Positions 44,855 through 52,966 of a stretch of DNA of 64,000 nucleotides are shown one piece after another. Position 1 is the first letter of the stretch. Every line of letters starts with the position of its first letter. The notes beneath the pieces were generated by a model. It ran no database searches. It was not told the DNA's origin and saw only the letters and a program-made list of their open reading frames with translations. Origin of the DNA: Clostridia bacterium (GTDB lineage Bacteria; Bacillota; Clostridia; Lachnospirales; Lachnospiraceae); assembly GCA_910576325.1 (NCBI GenBank), contig CAJTIM010000016.1, forward strand, positions 1-64,000. The letters are read 5' to 3'. A program made the position numbers and the translations under genes.

Positions 44855-46174
44855 ATGGGGAATATAAAGGTTTATAAAAAAGTGTGGATAGGCCTGGCGG
44901 CTTTGCTGTGTGCCGCGGCACTGCTGATTGTCCAAAACAGTAGGAAGAAGGAGATTGTTCTGGAATTCGGTATGTTTACAGGAAGCAATTGGGATGTGGC
45001 AACGGCCAACAGCTTTGTACTCATTGATAAGGCAATTGCCCGCTTTGAGGCGGAGCATCCGGGGGTCCGTATCCACTATTACAGCGGTGTTTTAAAGGAG
45101 GATTATTCCGAGTGGTTTTCCCGAAAGCTTTTGGTGGGCAGGGAGCCGGATGTGTTTATGGTCCTGGGGACGGATTTTAATCAGTTCTCTTCTCTTGGGG
45201 TGATGAAGAATCTGGATGAGCTTATAGAACGGGATGCGGCCTTTGAGCCGGACCGCTATTTCTCCAGCGCTTTTTGTACGGGGCAGTATGGAGGCATTCA
45301 GTATGCCTTGCCCTATGAGACGGTGCCTACGCTGATGTTTGTCAATAAGACGCTTCTTACCAAGGAAGGTATTGCCATGCCGGATCAGGACTGGACATGG
45401 GAGGATCTCTTTGCTATCTGCGAGAAGGTTACGAAGGATACCAACGGAGACGGCGTTCCGGATCAGTTCGGAATTTTTAATTACGATTGGAAGGACGCGG
45501 TCTGTTCTAATGGAGGGGAAATCTTTGATTCGGACGGAACCCAGGGGTATTTTACGGATGAACGCCTGGTAGAGTCAGTGAAATATATCCGGCAGCTCAA
45601 TGAGCTGAACCAGGGTCAGAAGGTGGTTCAGGAGGATTTTAACAACGGCAATGTGGCATTTATGCCGCTGACCTTTGCGGAATACCGGACTTACAAGACT
45701 TATCCCTACAAAATCAAGCGGTATGCCAACTTCCAGTGGGACTGCATAACCATGCCGGCGGGAACCAAGGGCGATAACCTTTCCCAGGTGGAGACTCTTT
45801 TAATGGGTATCAGCTCCAGCACCGGGGAAGAGGAGCTGGCATGGGAGTTTCTGAAGCTTCTGACCTATGACGAGGAGCTTCAGACAGAGATTTTCCGCTA
45901 TTCTCAGGGAGCCTCGGTCCTCAAGGCCGTCACCCAGTCAAGCGAAATGGAAAGCATAGTCCAGGAGGATATGGAGGAAGGCGATACGGTTATCAGCGGG
46001 AGGCTTCTGGGCCGGGTTATTGAGGAGGGGCATATTGAACCCCAGTTTAAACGATATGAACAGGCCATAGCTCTGGCGGACAGCGAGATCAGCAATATTC
46101 TGGAAAATGACAAAACGGTAGACAGCAGTCTGAAAATACTTCAAAGAACCATCAATAATTATCTCAGGCAGTAG
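44855..46174 (+). CDS. Extracellular solute-binding protein, family 1 (carbohydrate)
   Basis: 439 aa from ATG 44855 (GGGAG spaced 6-8 nt; ATG 44849 is too close). The N-terminal hydrophobic segment VWIGLAALLCAAALLIVQ has no lipobox Cys, so it is a membrane anchor or signal peptide. Then a MalE/UgpB-like fold: IARFEAEHPGVRIHYYSG, DTNGDGVPDQFGIFNYDW, NNGNVAFMPLTFAEYRTY. No permeases follow. It stands beside the two-component genes, so it may serve sensing or share another transporter. Confidence 0.85.
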   Translation: MGNIKVYKKVWIGLAALLCAAALLIVQNSRKKEIVLEFGMFTGSNWDVATANSFVLIDKAIARFEAEHPGVRIHYYSGVLKEDYSEWFSRKLLVGREPDVFMVLGTDFNQFSSLGVMKNLDELIERDAAFEPDRYFSSAFCTGQYGGIQYALPYETVPTLMFVNKTLLTKEGIAMPDQDWTWEDLFAICEKVTKDTNGDGVPDQFGIFNYDWKDAVCSNGGEIFDSDGTQGYFTDERLVESVKYIRQLNELNQGQKVVQEDFNNGNVAFMPLTFAEYRTYKTYPYKIKRYANFQWDCITMPAGTKGDNLSQVETLLMGISSSTGEEELAWEFLKLLTYDEELQTEIFRYSQGASVLKAVTQSSEMESIVQEDMEEGDTVISGRLLGRVIEEGHIEPQFKRYEQAIALADSEISNILENDKTVDSSLKILQRTINNYLRQ

Positions 46175-46200
46175 GCCCGTTTCGGATCTCTGCAAAAATC

Positions 46201-46240
46201 CGGCTCAAAGCCTTTAAATCGGGGCTTTGAGCCGATTTGT
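46201..46240 (+). terminator. Rho-independent terminator
   Basis: CGGCTCAAAGCC (46201-46212) and GGCTTTGAGCCG (46223-46234) form a perfect 12-bp stem followed by ATTTGT. It ends the sugar-sensing operon. Confidence 0.85.
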
Positions 46241-46257
46241 CCGCACAGGTTATTTTA

Positions 46258-46286
46258 TTGACTTGTGCATAATAGCAGCATATAAT
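46258..46286 (+). promoter_or_regulatory. Promoter of the Fic gene
   Basis: TTGACT (46258-46263), a 17-bp spacer, TATAAT (46281-46286), about 50 bp before the ATG. Confidence 0.75.
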
Positions 46287-46334
46287 ATAGGTACAAGAAA
46301 CAGTATGTTTTTAGATACGAAAAAGAGGTGTGTT

Positions 46335-47084
46335 ATGACTGCAGCAAAGCAGATGGATGTAAGGGCAAGTATAAATTTCCTTCTGGAAAGATTTAAAATA
46401 GAAAGAGAGAGGTTTGACAGATCCGGCGTGTATGCATATACGCAGCGTTTACTTGCCTATAATTCAAATAAAATTGAGGGGAGCACGCTTACTGAGGAAC
46501 AAACTGCTTCTCTGTTTGATCATGGGACACTTCCAAAATCAGATGATTATTACAGAGCAAAGGATGTAGAGGAAATGAATGGCCATTTCCTAATGTTTAA
46601 TAAGATGTTGGATACATTGGACGAGCCATTATCACAAGAACTGATAAAGCAATTTCATTATGAGTTAAAATCCGGAGTTTTTGAAGATCGTGCTAATGGA
46701 TATGCTATTGGTGATTATAAGCAGCGTCCTAATATGATTGGCATGTATCAGACCGTAAGGCCGGAAAATGTCAGTCAGGAAATGTATTTATTAATGGATT
46801 GGTATAATGCTCAGGATATCAATATTTCCGTATTGGCTGAGTTTCATGCCAGATACGAGAGTATTCATCCTTTCCAAGACGGGAATGGCAGGACAGGCAG
46901 ACTGATTCTTTTCAGAGAGTGTATGAAGAATGGTATCGTGCCGGTTGTGGTTGAAGATGCAAATAGAAATGAGTATCTGGAGGCTCTAAAAGAATATAGG
47001 GAAGAAGAAAAAACGGATAAGCTGGTTAGTTTGTTTGAAAAAGAGCAGCACTTCTATTTTGAAAAGTGTAACTATTTTATGTAG
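46335..47084 (+). CDS. Fic-domain protein with N-terminal inhibitory motif
   Basis: 249 aa; start after AGAGGTGTGTT. Fic enzymes move AMP (or similar groups) from a nucleotide to a hydroxyl on a target protein. The complete motif HPFQDGNGRTGR is present. Near residue 38 SNKIEG fits the (S/T)xxxE(G/N) inhibitory motif, so the enzyme is self-inhibited and the inhibitor is in the same chain (class II). AT-rich, single-gene unit with its own promoter, placed between two sugar loci, so probably acquired. Confidence 0.93.
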   Translation: MTAAKQMDVRASINFLLERFKIERERFDRSGVYAYTQRLLAYNSNKIEGSTLTEEQTASLFDHGTLPKSDDYYRAKDVEEMNGHFLMFNKMLDTLDEPLSQELIKQFHYELKSGVFEDRANGYAIGDYKQRPNMIGMYQTVRPENVSQEMYLLMDWYNAQDINISVLAEFHARYESIHPFQDGNGRTGRLILFRECMKNGIVPVVVEDANRNEYLEALKEYREEEKTDKLVSLFEKEQHFYFEKCNYFM

Positions 47085-47177
47085 GGCGGATTGGAGATTC
47101 TATTATAATGGTGATAGAAAAGTTGGAAGTAATGCAATTAATAATGAAATAAATTTTACGAAAGCAGAAAAAACATA

Positions 47178-47231
47178 TTGACAAAGGAATGGTGAAAGTA
47201 TATGATTACAGTAGAAACTGGAACGTTCCCA
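47178..47231 (+). promoter_or_regulatory. lacI-type operon promoter with overlapping operator
   Basis: TTGACA (47178-47183), a 17-bp spacer, TATGAT (47201-47206). A palindrome TGGAACGTTCCCA (about 47219-47231) lies just past the expected start of transcription, as expected for self-repression by the LacI protein at 47429. A half-like site ATCGTTCCCA follows near 47294. Confidence 0.65.
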
Positions 47232-47308
47232 ATATACAAAATATCTAAAAACCAGAAGGAGGGATGCCAGCATATTTTTTTAAACAAAAATGAAATCGTT
47301 CCCAAAAA

Positions 47309-47326
47309 GTTTCAAAAATATGAAAC
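47309..47326. promoter_or_regulatory. Second palindrome in the leader
   Basis: GTTTCA-AAAATA-TGAAAC has perfect 6-bp arms. It could be a second operator for the adjacent regulator or another protein. The rest of 47085-47428 is AT-rich leader with no gene. Confidence 0.45.
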
Positions 47327-47428
47327 GTATGGAAAATAAGGTCTCTTCCATGTATAATAAGATCAACGAATGAAGATTTCGGACAAATTACAGAGAAAAT
47401 GCAGATTTGTATAAATGGAGGGAGACAA

Positions 47429-48439
47429 ATGGCTACAATACTGGATGTGGCAAGAGAAGCAGGAGTTTCAAAGTCCACGGTATCAAGAGTAATTAACAAT
47501 GAGGGAACAGTAAAGCCTGCTACCAGAAAGGCTGTGGAGGACGCCATCGAAAAATTGGGATACTTCCCAAGCTATTTTGCCCAGGGCATGCGCACCGGAT
47601 TTACCAAAACAATTGCAATGGTGGTGCCGGAGTATACCAATCCTTTTTACCAGGAAATGTTCCGGGGAGTGGAGGATGTGGCCTTAAAATACGGATACAT
47701 GGTATTTGTCTGCAACACGGAGCGTCACACGGTATCCGACGTGGAATACACCCGGGAGCTGCTAAAGCGGAACATCGACGGAATCATTTACAATACCTAC
47801 CACCGAAACGACGAGGTCTCAGAATATTTAAAAAAGGTGTCTAAGCAGATTCCCATTGTATTCATGGACAAAATATTTGACGACTGCAGCGAGGTATCCT
47901 ATGTCTATGTGGACGGCTTCGAGAGTGTTCGCCGCGCCGTGCGCTACCTTTATAACCAGGGTCACCGAAGGATTGGCTATATTCTCAATACGGAGGATAT
48001 CAGTGTGATTCAGGAGCGGTATCTGGGATACCTGAAAGGGCTTGAGGACTGCGGACTGGAAGCAGATGAAAAATGGATTTACAGAGTAAGAAGAGAGAAT
48101 GAGCCGGATTATATTAAGCTTGGAAAGGATGCGGCCAGATATTACGTATCCCTGGCGGAACGGCCGGATGTGATTATGGCGGCCATTGACATGATTGGAA
48201 TCGGATGCATCAAGGGACTTGACATCCTGAATATAAAGGTCCCGGAAGAAATCGGCGTCATGGGCTTTGACAACATTCAGCTAAGCGATCTTATCAAACC
48301 GGCGCTCACCACAATCAGTCAGCCGACCCGCAAGCTGGGACAGACGGCAGCGGAGATTGTAATTGCAAAAATTAACGGAGAAAAGATAAAGGATCAAGTG
48401 GTATTCCAGGGCGATCTGATCGTGCGGGAAACCACCTGA
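47429..48439 (+). CDS. LacI-family transcriptional regulator
   Basis: 336 aa from ATG 47429 after GGAGGGAGACAA. The N-terminal helix-turn-helix ATILDVAREAGVSKSTVSRV is standard; residues about 60-336 are the sugar-binding domain. Only 13 bp separate it from the binding-protein gene, so it lies in the operon it likely controls, with operators at 47219 and perhaps 47309. Confidence 0.94.
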   Translation: MATILDVAREAGVSKSTVSRVINNEGTVKPATRKAVEDAIEKLGYFPSYFAQGMRTGFTKTIAMVVPEYTNPFYQEMFRGVEDVALKYGYMVFVCNTERHTVSDVEYTRELLKRNIDGIIYNTYHRNDEVSEYLKKVSKQIPIVFMDKIFDDCSEVSYVYVDGFESVRRAVRYLYNQGHRRIGYILNTEDISVIQERYLGYLKGLEDCGLEADEKWIYRVRRENEPDYIKLGKDAARYYVSLAERPDVIMAAIDMIGIGCIKGLDILNIKVPEEIGVMGFDNIQLSDLIKPALTTISQPTRKLGQTAAEIVIAKINGEKIKDQVVFQGDLIVRETT

Positions 48440-48452
48440 ATGGAGGATCAGT

Positions 48453-49469
48453 GTGAAAAAGAGATTATTAGCAATTGTATTATGTATGGCAATGGTAATT
48501 GGAACATTTGCAGGATGTGGAAAGAAGGAAGAAGCACCCCCGGAGCCGGCGGCTGAGGGAGAAGGAGAAGCAGAAGCTTCCGCACCGGCAGAAGGAGATA
48601 AGGACGGAAGCTACAAGATTGGTCTTTCTGTTTTAAATAGCTCCGGACAGTTTTTCATCAGTATCATTGAGGCGGCAAAGGCGGAGATTGCTGACTTGGG
48701 CGGGGAGCTGATGGTAAACGACGCGCAGGATTCTTCGGAGACTCAGATTGCAGGAATCGAGAATTTTATTCAATCCGGCGTGGACGGTATCATTGTATGC
48801 CCGGTAGATTCCGAGGCTTTAAAGCCTGTAATCAAGGAAGCAAAGGAACAGGGAATCGCAGTCGTATGTCTGACGGCTACCGTAGAGGGCTATGACGCAT
48901 ACATAGGTGCGGACGAGTATACATTAGGCTACACTCAGGGCGCAGCCGTAGGCAAGTGGATTGCTGAGAAGTGGGGAACGGAAGAGACCATCAAGGCGGC
49001 GACGCTCAACTATGACCTGATGGAGTCCGTAATTCAGAGAAAACGGGGCATCATGGAGGGTGTTCAGGAATTTGCATCCAACGTAGAATTTGTGGCGGAT
49101 GCCACCGCAGCGGATCAGTCGGAAGGAATGACCAACACGGAAAACTTCCTCCAGGCAAATCCGGACTTGAGAGTTGTATGCGGCGTCAGCGACGGTGCGG
49201 CTCTGGGTGCATTTGAGGCATTCAAATCCAATCAGATGACAGATCCCGAGCAGTATATCATAGCAGGCGTGGATGCCACCGATGAGGCATTGAAGCAGAT
49301 TTCAGCGGGAACCATCTATCAGTTTACGGTAGATCAGAACCCGTCCGGAACAGGAAAGCAGCTTGTGGATACATGTGTTGCAGTCATCAGGGGCGAGGAC
49401 TTCGAGAAGGATTATGTACAGGATTTAGTAGCGGTAACACCGGAAAATATTTCTGATTATGTAAAATAA
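48453..49469 (+). CDS. Sugar ABC transporter substrate-binding lipoprotein (CUT2 type)
   Basis: 338 aa from GTG 48453 (ATGGAGGATCAGT upstream). Lipoprotein signal ending TFAGCG, a short Pro/Ala/Glu linker, then a type I fold with IGLSVLNSSGQFFISIIEAA, IIVCPVDSEALKPVI and the late IAGVDATDEALKQISAGTIY. First transport gene of the second sugar operon; a terminator at 49477 separates it from the ATPase gene. Confidence 0.92.
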   Translation: MKKRLLAIVLCMAMVIGTFAGCGKKEEAPPEPAAEGEGEAEASAPAEGDKDGSYKIGLSVLNSSGQFFISIIEAAKAEIADLGGELMVNDAQDSSETQIAGIENFIQSGVDGIIVCPVDSEALKPVIKEAKEQGIAVVCLTATVEGYDAYIGADEYTLGYTQGAAVGKWIAEKWGTEETIKAATLNYDLMESVIQRKRGIMEGVQEFASNVEFVADATAADQSEGMTNTENFLQANPDLRVVCGVSDGAALGAFEAFKSNQMTDPEQYIIAGVDATDEALKQISAGTIYQFTVDQNPSGTGKQLVDTCVAVIRGEDFEKDYVQDLVAVTPENISDYVK

Positions 49470-49476
49470 AGCATAT

Positions 49477-49519
49477 AAAAAGGGTCAGTTCTTTCCTGAC
49501 AAAGAGCTGACCCTTTTTA
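49477..49519 (+). terminator. Terminator between binding-protein and ATPase genes
   Basis: AAAAAGGGTCAGTTCTTT (from 49478) pairs with AAAGAGCTGACCCTTTTT (49501-49518): a long stem ending in T5. Likely partial, setting a high binding-protein to transporter ratio, as in the operon at 37920. Confidence 0.85.
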
Positions 49520-49539
49520 TCCCAAAATTCCAACCTTAC

Positions 49540-49574
49540 CGAACAAAGTTTGCCCATTCCGAAGGGATAGCGGC
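49540..49574 (+). repeat. Paired small hairpins
   Basis: CGAAC-AAA-GTTTG followed by ATTCC-GAA-GGGAT, in the same order and spacing as CGGAC-GAA-GTCCG and ATCCC-GAA-GGGAT at 3339-3365. Both loci are preceded by an ACCTTA stretch. Arms differ but still pair through G-U, suggesting a related element. Confidence 0.6.
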
Positions 49575-49611
49575 AGACGGATAAAGATGAAAAGGAGAAT
49601 TGAGGCAGAAT

Positions 49612-51120
49612 ATGGATGCAATTCTGGAGTTAAAAGATATTATAAAAGAATATCCGGGCGTAAAGGCGTTAAATCACATGAATCTGACCGTACGCACGGG
49701 AGAAGTCCATGCTCTGATGGGGGAAAACGGAGCAGGAAAATCAACGCTGATCAAGGTGATTTCCGGCGCCGTCCGGCCAAACGGCGGAAAGATCCTCTAC
49801 GAAGGCAGGGAGTATGAAGCCATGACGCCGACCCTCTCCCGAAAACTAGGGATTGGTGTGGTCTATCAGGAGTTTAACCTGGTGCCGGAGCTGTCCGTGG
49901 CGGAAAATATTTTTCTGGGCAATAAGCTTACAAAAGGCGCTGTGATAGACCGAAAGCTGATGAATCGAAAAGCGGAGGAATTGATGCGGTCCTTCGGAAT
50001 TGATATGGATGTTACGGTTCCTGTCCGCACTTTGACCGTAGCCTATCAGCAGTTGGTGGAGATTACCAAAACCATTTCCGCCAATGTAAAGGTGCTGATC
50101 ATGGATGAGCCGTCCGCGCCGCTTACCAGCCGGGAGATTACGGCGCTTTTCGGCATTATCAAAAGGCTCAGGGAACAGGGAACGGCCATTATCTATATTT
50201 CCCACAGAATGGAAGAGATCTTTGAAATATCGGATCGGATAACGGTGATGCGTGACGGGGAGTACGTGGACACCTGCATGACCGCCGAGACCTCCAAGGC
50301 AGAGCTTATCCGCATGATGGTTGGGCGAAGCCTGGATGAGCAGTATCCGACTGTGGAAAAAGAAATCGGAGAGACCGTTTTGGAGGTGCGGAATCTCTGT
50401 ACCCCCGCCCTGCTGAAAAACATTAGCTTTCAGGTGCGAAGAGGAGAGATTTTAGGCTTGGCCGGACTTGTGGGAGCAGGAAGAACGGAGACGGCAAGAG
50501 CTATTTTCGGCGCGGACCCCATCAGCGGGGGCGAAGTTTGGATACATGGAAGCCAAGTCCGGATACGAAGTCCCAAGGATGCCATTTCCCAGGGACTGGC
50601 GCTTATTCCGGAGGACAGGAAAAAGCACGGGGTTATGCTGGATATGACCATACGTGATAACATTTCCTTTATTGCCGTAAAACAGATTTCCAAAGCGGCG
50701 GTCATCAGCACAAGGAAGGATCGGGGCATGGCCAAAGACTTTATCGAACGGCTGCAAATCAAATGCCCGGGCATGGAGCAGCTTACAAAGAATCTTTCCG
50801 GCGGAAATCAGCAAAAAGTAGTTCTGGCAAAATCCCTGGCCGGAAAATCAGAAATTATTATTTTTGATGAGCCGACGCGAGGCATTGACGTGGGAGCAAA
50901 ATGGGAGATTTATGAATTGATGAACCGTCTGGCCAGGGAAGGAATGGCCGTAATTATGATTTCATCGGAAATGCCGGAGCTTTTGGGAATGTCTGATCGG
51001 ATTCTGGTTATGCATGAGGGAGAGATTACGGGCGAGCTTTCGAAAGAGGACGCCAGCCAGGTGCGGATCTTGGAGCTGGCGTCAGGGATAAAGGATGCAG
51101 GAGGAAGTTTGAAAACATGA
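49612..51120 (+). CDS. Sugar ABC transporter ATP-binding protein (CUT2 type)
   Basis: 502 aa with two ATPase domains. First: LMGENGAGKST, LTVAYQQLVEI, VLIMDEPSAPL. Second: GLVGAGRTETA, LSGGNQQKVVLAKSLAG, FDEPTRGIDVGAKWEIY. ATG 49612 follows TTGAGGCAGAAT; TTG 49600 is a possible alternative. The stop overlaps the permease start (ATGA). Confidence 0.93.
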   Translation: MDAILELKDIIKEYPGVKALNHMNLTVRTGEVHALMGENGAGKSTLIKVISGAVRPNGGKILYEGREYEAMTPTLSRKLGIGVVYQEFNLVPELSVAENIFLGNKLTKGAVIDRKLMNRKAEELMRSFGIDMDVTVPVRTLTVAYQQLVEITKTISANVKVLIMDEPSAPLTSREITALFGIIKRLREQGTAIIYISHRMEEIFEISDRITVMRDGEYVDTCMTAETSKAELIRMMVGRSLDEQYPTVEKEIGETVLEVRNLCTPALLKNISFQVRRGEILGLAGLVGAGRTETARAIFGADPISGGEVWIHGSQVRIRSPKDAISQGLALIPEDRKKHGVMLDMTIRDNISFIAVKQISKAAVISTRKDRGMAKDFIERLQIKCPGMEQLTKNLSGGNQQKVVLAKSLAGKSEIIIFDEPTRGIDVGAKWEIYELMNRLAREGMAVIMISSEMPELLGMSDRILVMHEGEITGELSKEDASQVRILELASGIKDAGGSLKT

Positions 51121-52085
51121 AGAATGGGATAAAAAGCAAAGAATTTATTAAAAAGATCAGCACGTTCCTGATGCTTGTATTTGTATTTTTGTTTTTTACA
51201 TTTGCAACAGAGAATTTTTTTGCTGCGAAAAATATGATTAACATTCTGCGCCAGGTGTCCATCCTGGGAATCTTAACGGCAGGCATGACATTTGTGATTA
51301 TTTCCGGCGGAATGGACTTAAGCGTAGGCAGCCAGCTGGGATTGACGGGGGTGCTGTGCGCGATGTTCCTGTCGCAGTTTCGGATGGGAAATGTTCCTTC
51401 TGTGATTCTGGCAGTGGGAATTGCCGCCTGCTTTGGCCTGCTCACCGGACTTCTGATTGTTTCCTTAAATGTGTCGGCAATTGTGATTACTTTGGGAATG
51501 CAGACAGTGGTTCGGGGCTTTGCCTACATATTTTCCGGAGGAATCCCCATCTACGATATTCCGGAACCTCTGGTGTTTCTGGGACAGGGCTATGTGGGAC
51601 AGATTCCGGTTCCGGTTATCATTATGCTGATCATTGTGCTGATTATGGGATTTATCCTTCATAAAACTTATTTTGGAAGATATGTGTATGCAATCGGAGG
51701 AAACATTGAGGCGGCGCGGCTGGCCGGTGTGCAGGTAAATAAGATTCTGGTATCCCTGTATGCCATCAGCGGCTTTCTCTCCGGCATTGCGGGCGTCATT
51801 CTGATGGGCCGCGTCAGTTCCGGCGCACCTGCTTCGGGGACAGGCACGGAGATGGAGGTAATTACGGCGGTGATTATCGGCGGCGTCAGCATCAATGGCG
51901 GCAAGGGCGGCATGGCCGGGGCCTTTTTCGGAGCGCTTATTATCGGAATGTTGAGCAACGGTCTGACCATTATGAATGTGGGGCAATACTACCAAAATGT
52001 AATTACGGGAATTGTGTTAATCCTCGCAGTAGCCTTTGATACACTTCTCGGCAGAGAAAAAGTAAAGAAAGTAAGGAACGGGTGA
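51117..52085 (+). CDS. Sugar ABC transporter permease (CUT2 type)
   Basis: 322 aa with eight to ten membrane segments. INILRQVSILGILTAGMTFV then IISGGMDLSVGS and the loop GGNIEAARLAGVQVNKILVS mark the family. Coupled to the ATPase gene by a four-base overlap and followed at once by an esterase gene. Confidence 0.94.
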   Translation: MKNGIKSKEFIKKISTFLMLVFVFLFFTFATENFFAAKNMINILRQVSILGILTAGMTFVIISGGMDLSVGSQLGLTGVLCAMFLSQFRMGNVPSVILAVGIAACFGLLTGLLIVSLNVSAIVITLGMQTVVRGFAYIFSGGIPIYDIPEPLVFLGQGYVGQIPVPVIIMLIIVLIMGFILHKTYFGRYVYAIGGNIEAARLAGVQVNKILVSLYAISGFLSGIAGVILMGRVSSGAPASGTGTEMEVITAVIIGGVSINGGKGGMAGAFFGALIIGMLSNGLTIMNVGQYYQNVITGIVLILAVAFDTLLGREKVKKVRNG

Positions 52086-52099
52086 GGAGGCAAATGACA

Positions 52100-52732
52100 A
52101 TGAAATCAATTTTGTGTTACGGAGATTCCAACACCTACGGCTTAAAGTCGGATCTGATAACCAGATATCCAAGGGAAGTCAGGTGGACAGGAATCCTTCA
52201 GAAAATGCTGGGTGAGGAATATTATGTGATTGAGGAAGGACTGGGCGGGCGGACTACGGTATGGGAGGATCCGGTTGAAGATTACAAAAACGGCAAAACG
52301 TATCTCCTTCCCTGCCTGGACAGCCACAAACCTCTGGACTTGGTTGTGATTATGCTGGGAACCAACGATCTGAAATGCCGGTTTCACGTATCGCCCTTTG
52401 ATATTGGGACCTCTATGGAGAATTTAGTCCGGGTTATTTTAAAATCCGACGCCGGGCCGGATTTTCAGCCTCCAAAGATTCTTTTAACAGCTCCGGTTCC
52501 CATCCACAGTGTGGGAAATCCGGATTTGGATCAGATGATTCCGAAAATGAAGGAGAGAAGCAGTCAGATTCCCGGTTACTACCGGAAAATTGCCGAAAAG
52601 TATAATCTGTTCTATCTGGAACCGGGAGATCGGGTAGAGGTTAATGAGACAGACGGTATCCATTACACAGAGGCAGGCCACCGCAAAATGGCGGAGCTGA
52701 TGGAGGAAAGGATTCGAAAGATTTTAGAATAA
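52100..52732 (+). CDS. SGNH/GDSL-type esterase
   Basis: 210 aa from ATG 52100 (GAGGAGGCAAATGACA upstream; ATG 52094 also possible). Block I CYGDSNTYG carries the catalytic Ser, GLGGRTT the oxyanion Gly, GTND the Asn and DGIHYTEAGH the Asp and His. No signal peptide, so it acts in the cytoplasm. As the last gene of a sugar import operon it probably removes acetyl or other acyl groups from the imported sugar. Confidence 0.9.
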   Translation: MKSILCYGDSNTYGLKSDLITRYPREVRWTGILQKMLGEEYYVIEEGLGGRTTVWEDPVEDYKNGKTYLLPCLDSHKPLDLVVIMLGTNDLKCRFHVSPFDIGTSMENLVRVILKSDAGPDFQPPKILLTAPVPIHSVGNPDLDQMIPKMKERSSQIPGYYRKIAEKYNLFYLEPGDRVEVNETDGIHYTEAGHRKMAELMEERIRKILE

Positions 52733-52756
52733 ATCCATAGAATTACGGCATTGGTA

Positions 52757-52808
52757 AATGCTCTTTTTGCAGAATATTAAAATTTCTGTAAAAAGAGCAT
52801 TTTTTTTG
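52757..52808 (+). terminator. Terminator ending the second sugar operon
   Basis: AATGCTCTTTTTGCAGAA (52757-52774) pairs with TTTCTGTAAAAAGAGCATT (about 52783-52801), then T7. The following 52809-52966 is an AT-rich promoter region without a confident -35/-10. Confidence 0.9.
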
Positions 52809-52966
52809 AAAATTTAGAAAAAATTTCTACAAATGAACGGGAAATTTCTTGTCAAATACTGACAAAATCTGCTATAATGAAAAATACGATTTTATTATTT
52901 CATAATAGGGGGAGAATCGTCATTTTACAATACAAAGCAGAACATTGCGGAAAGGATAGGAACTGA

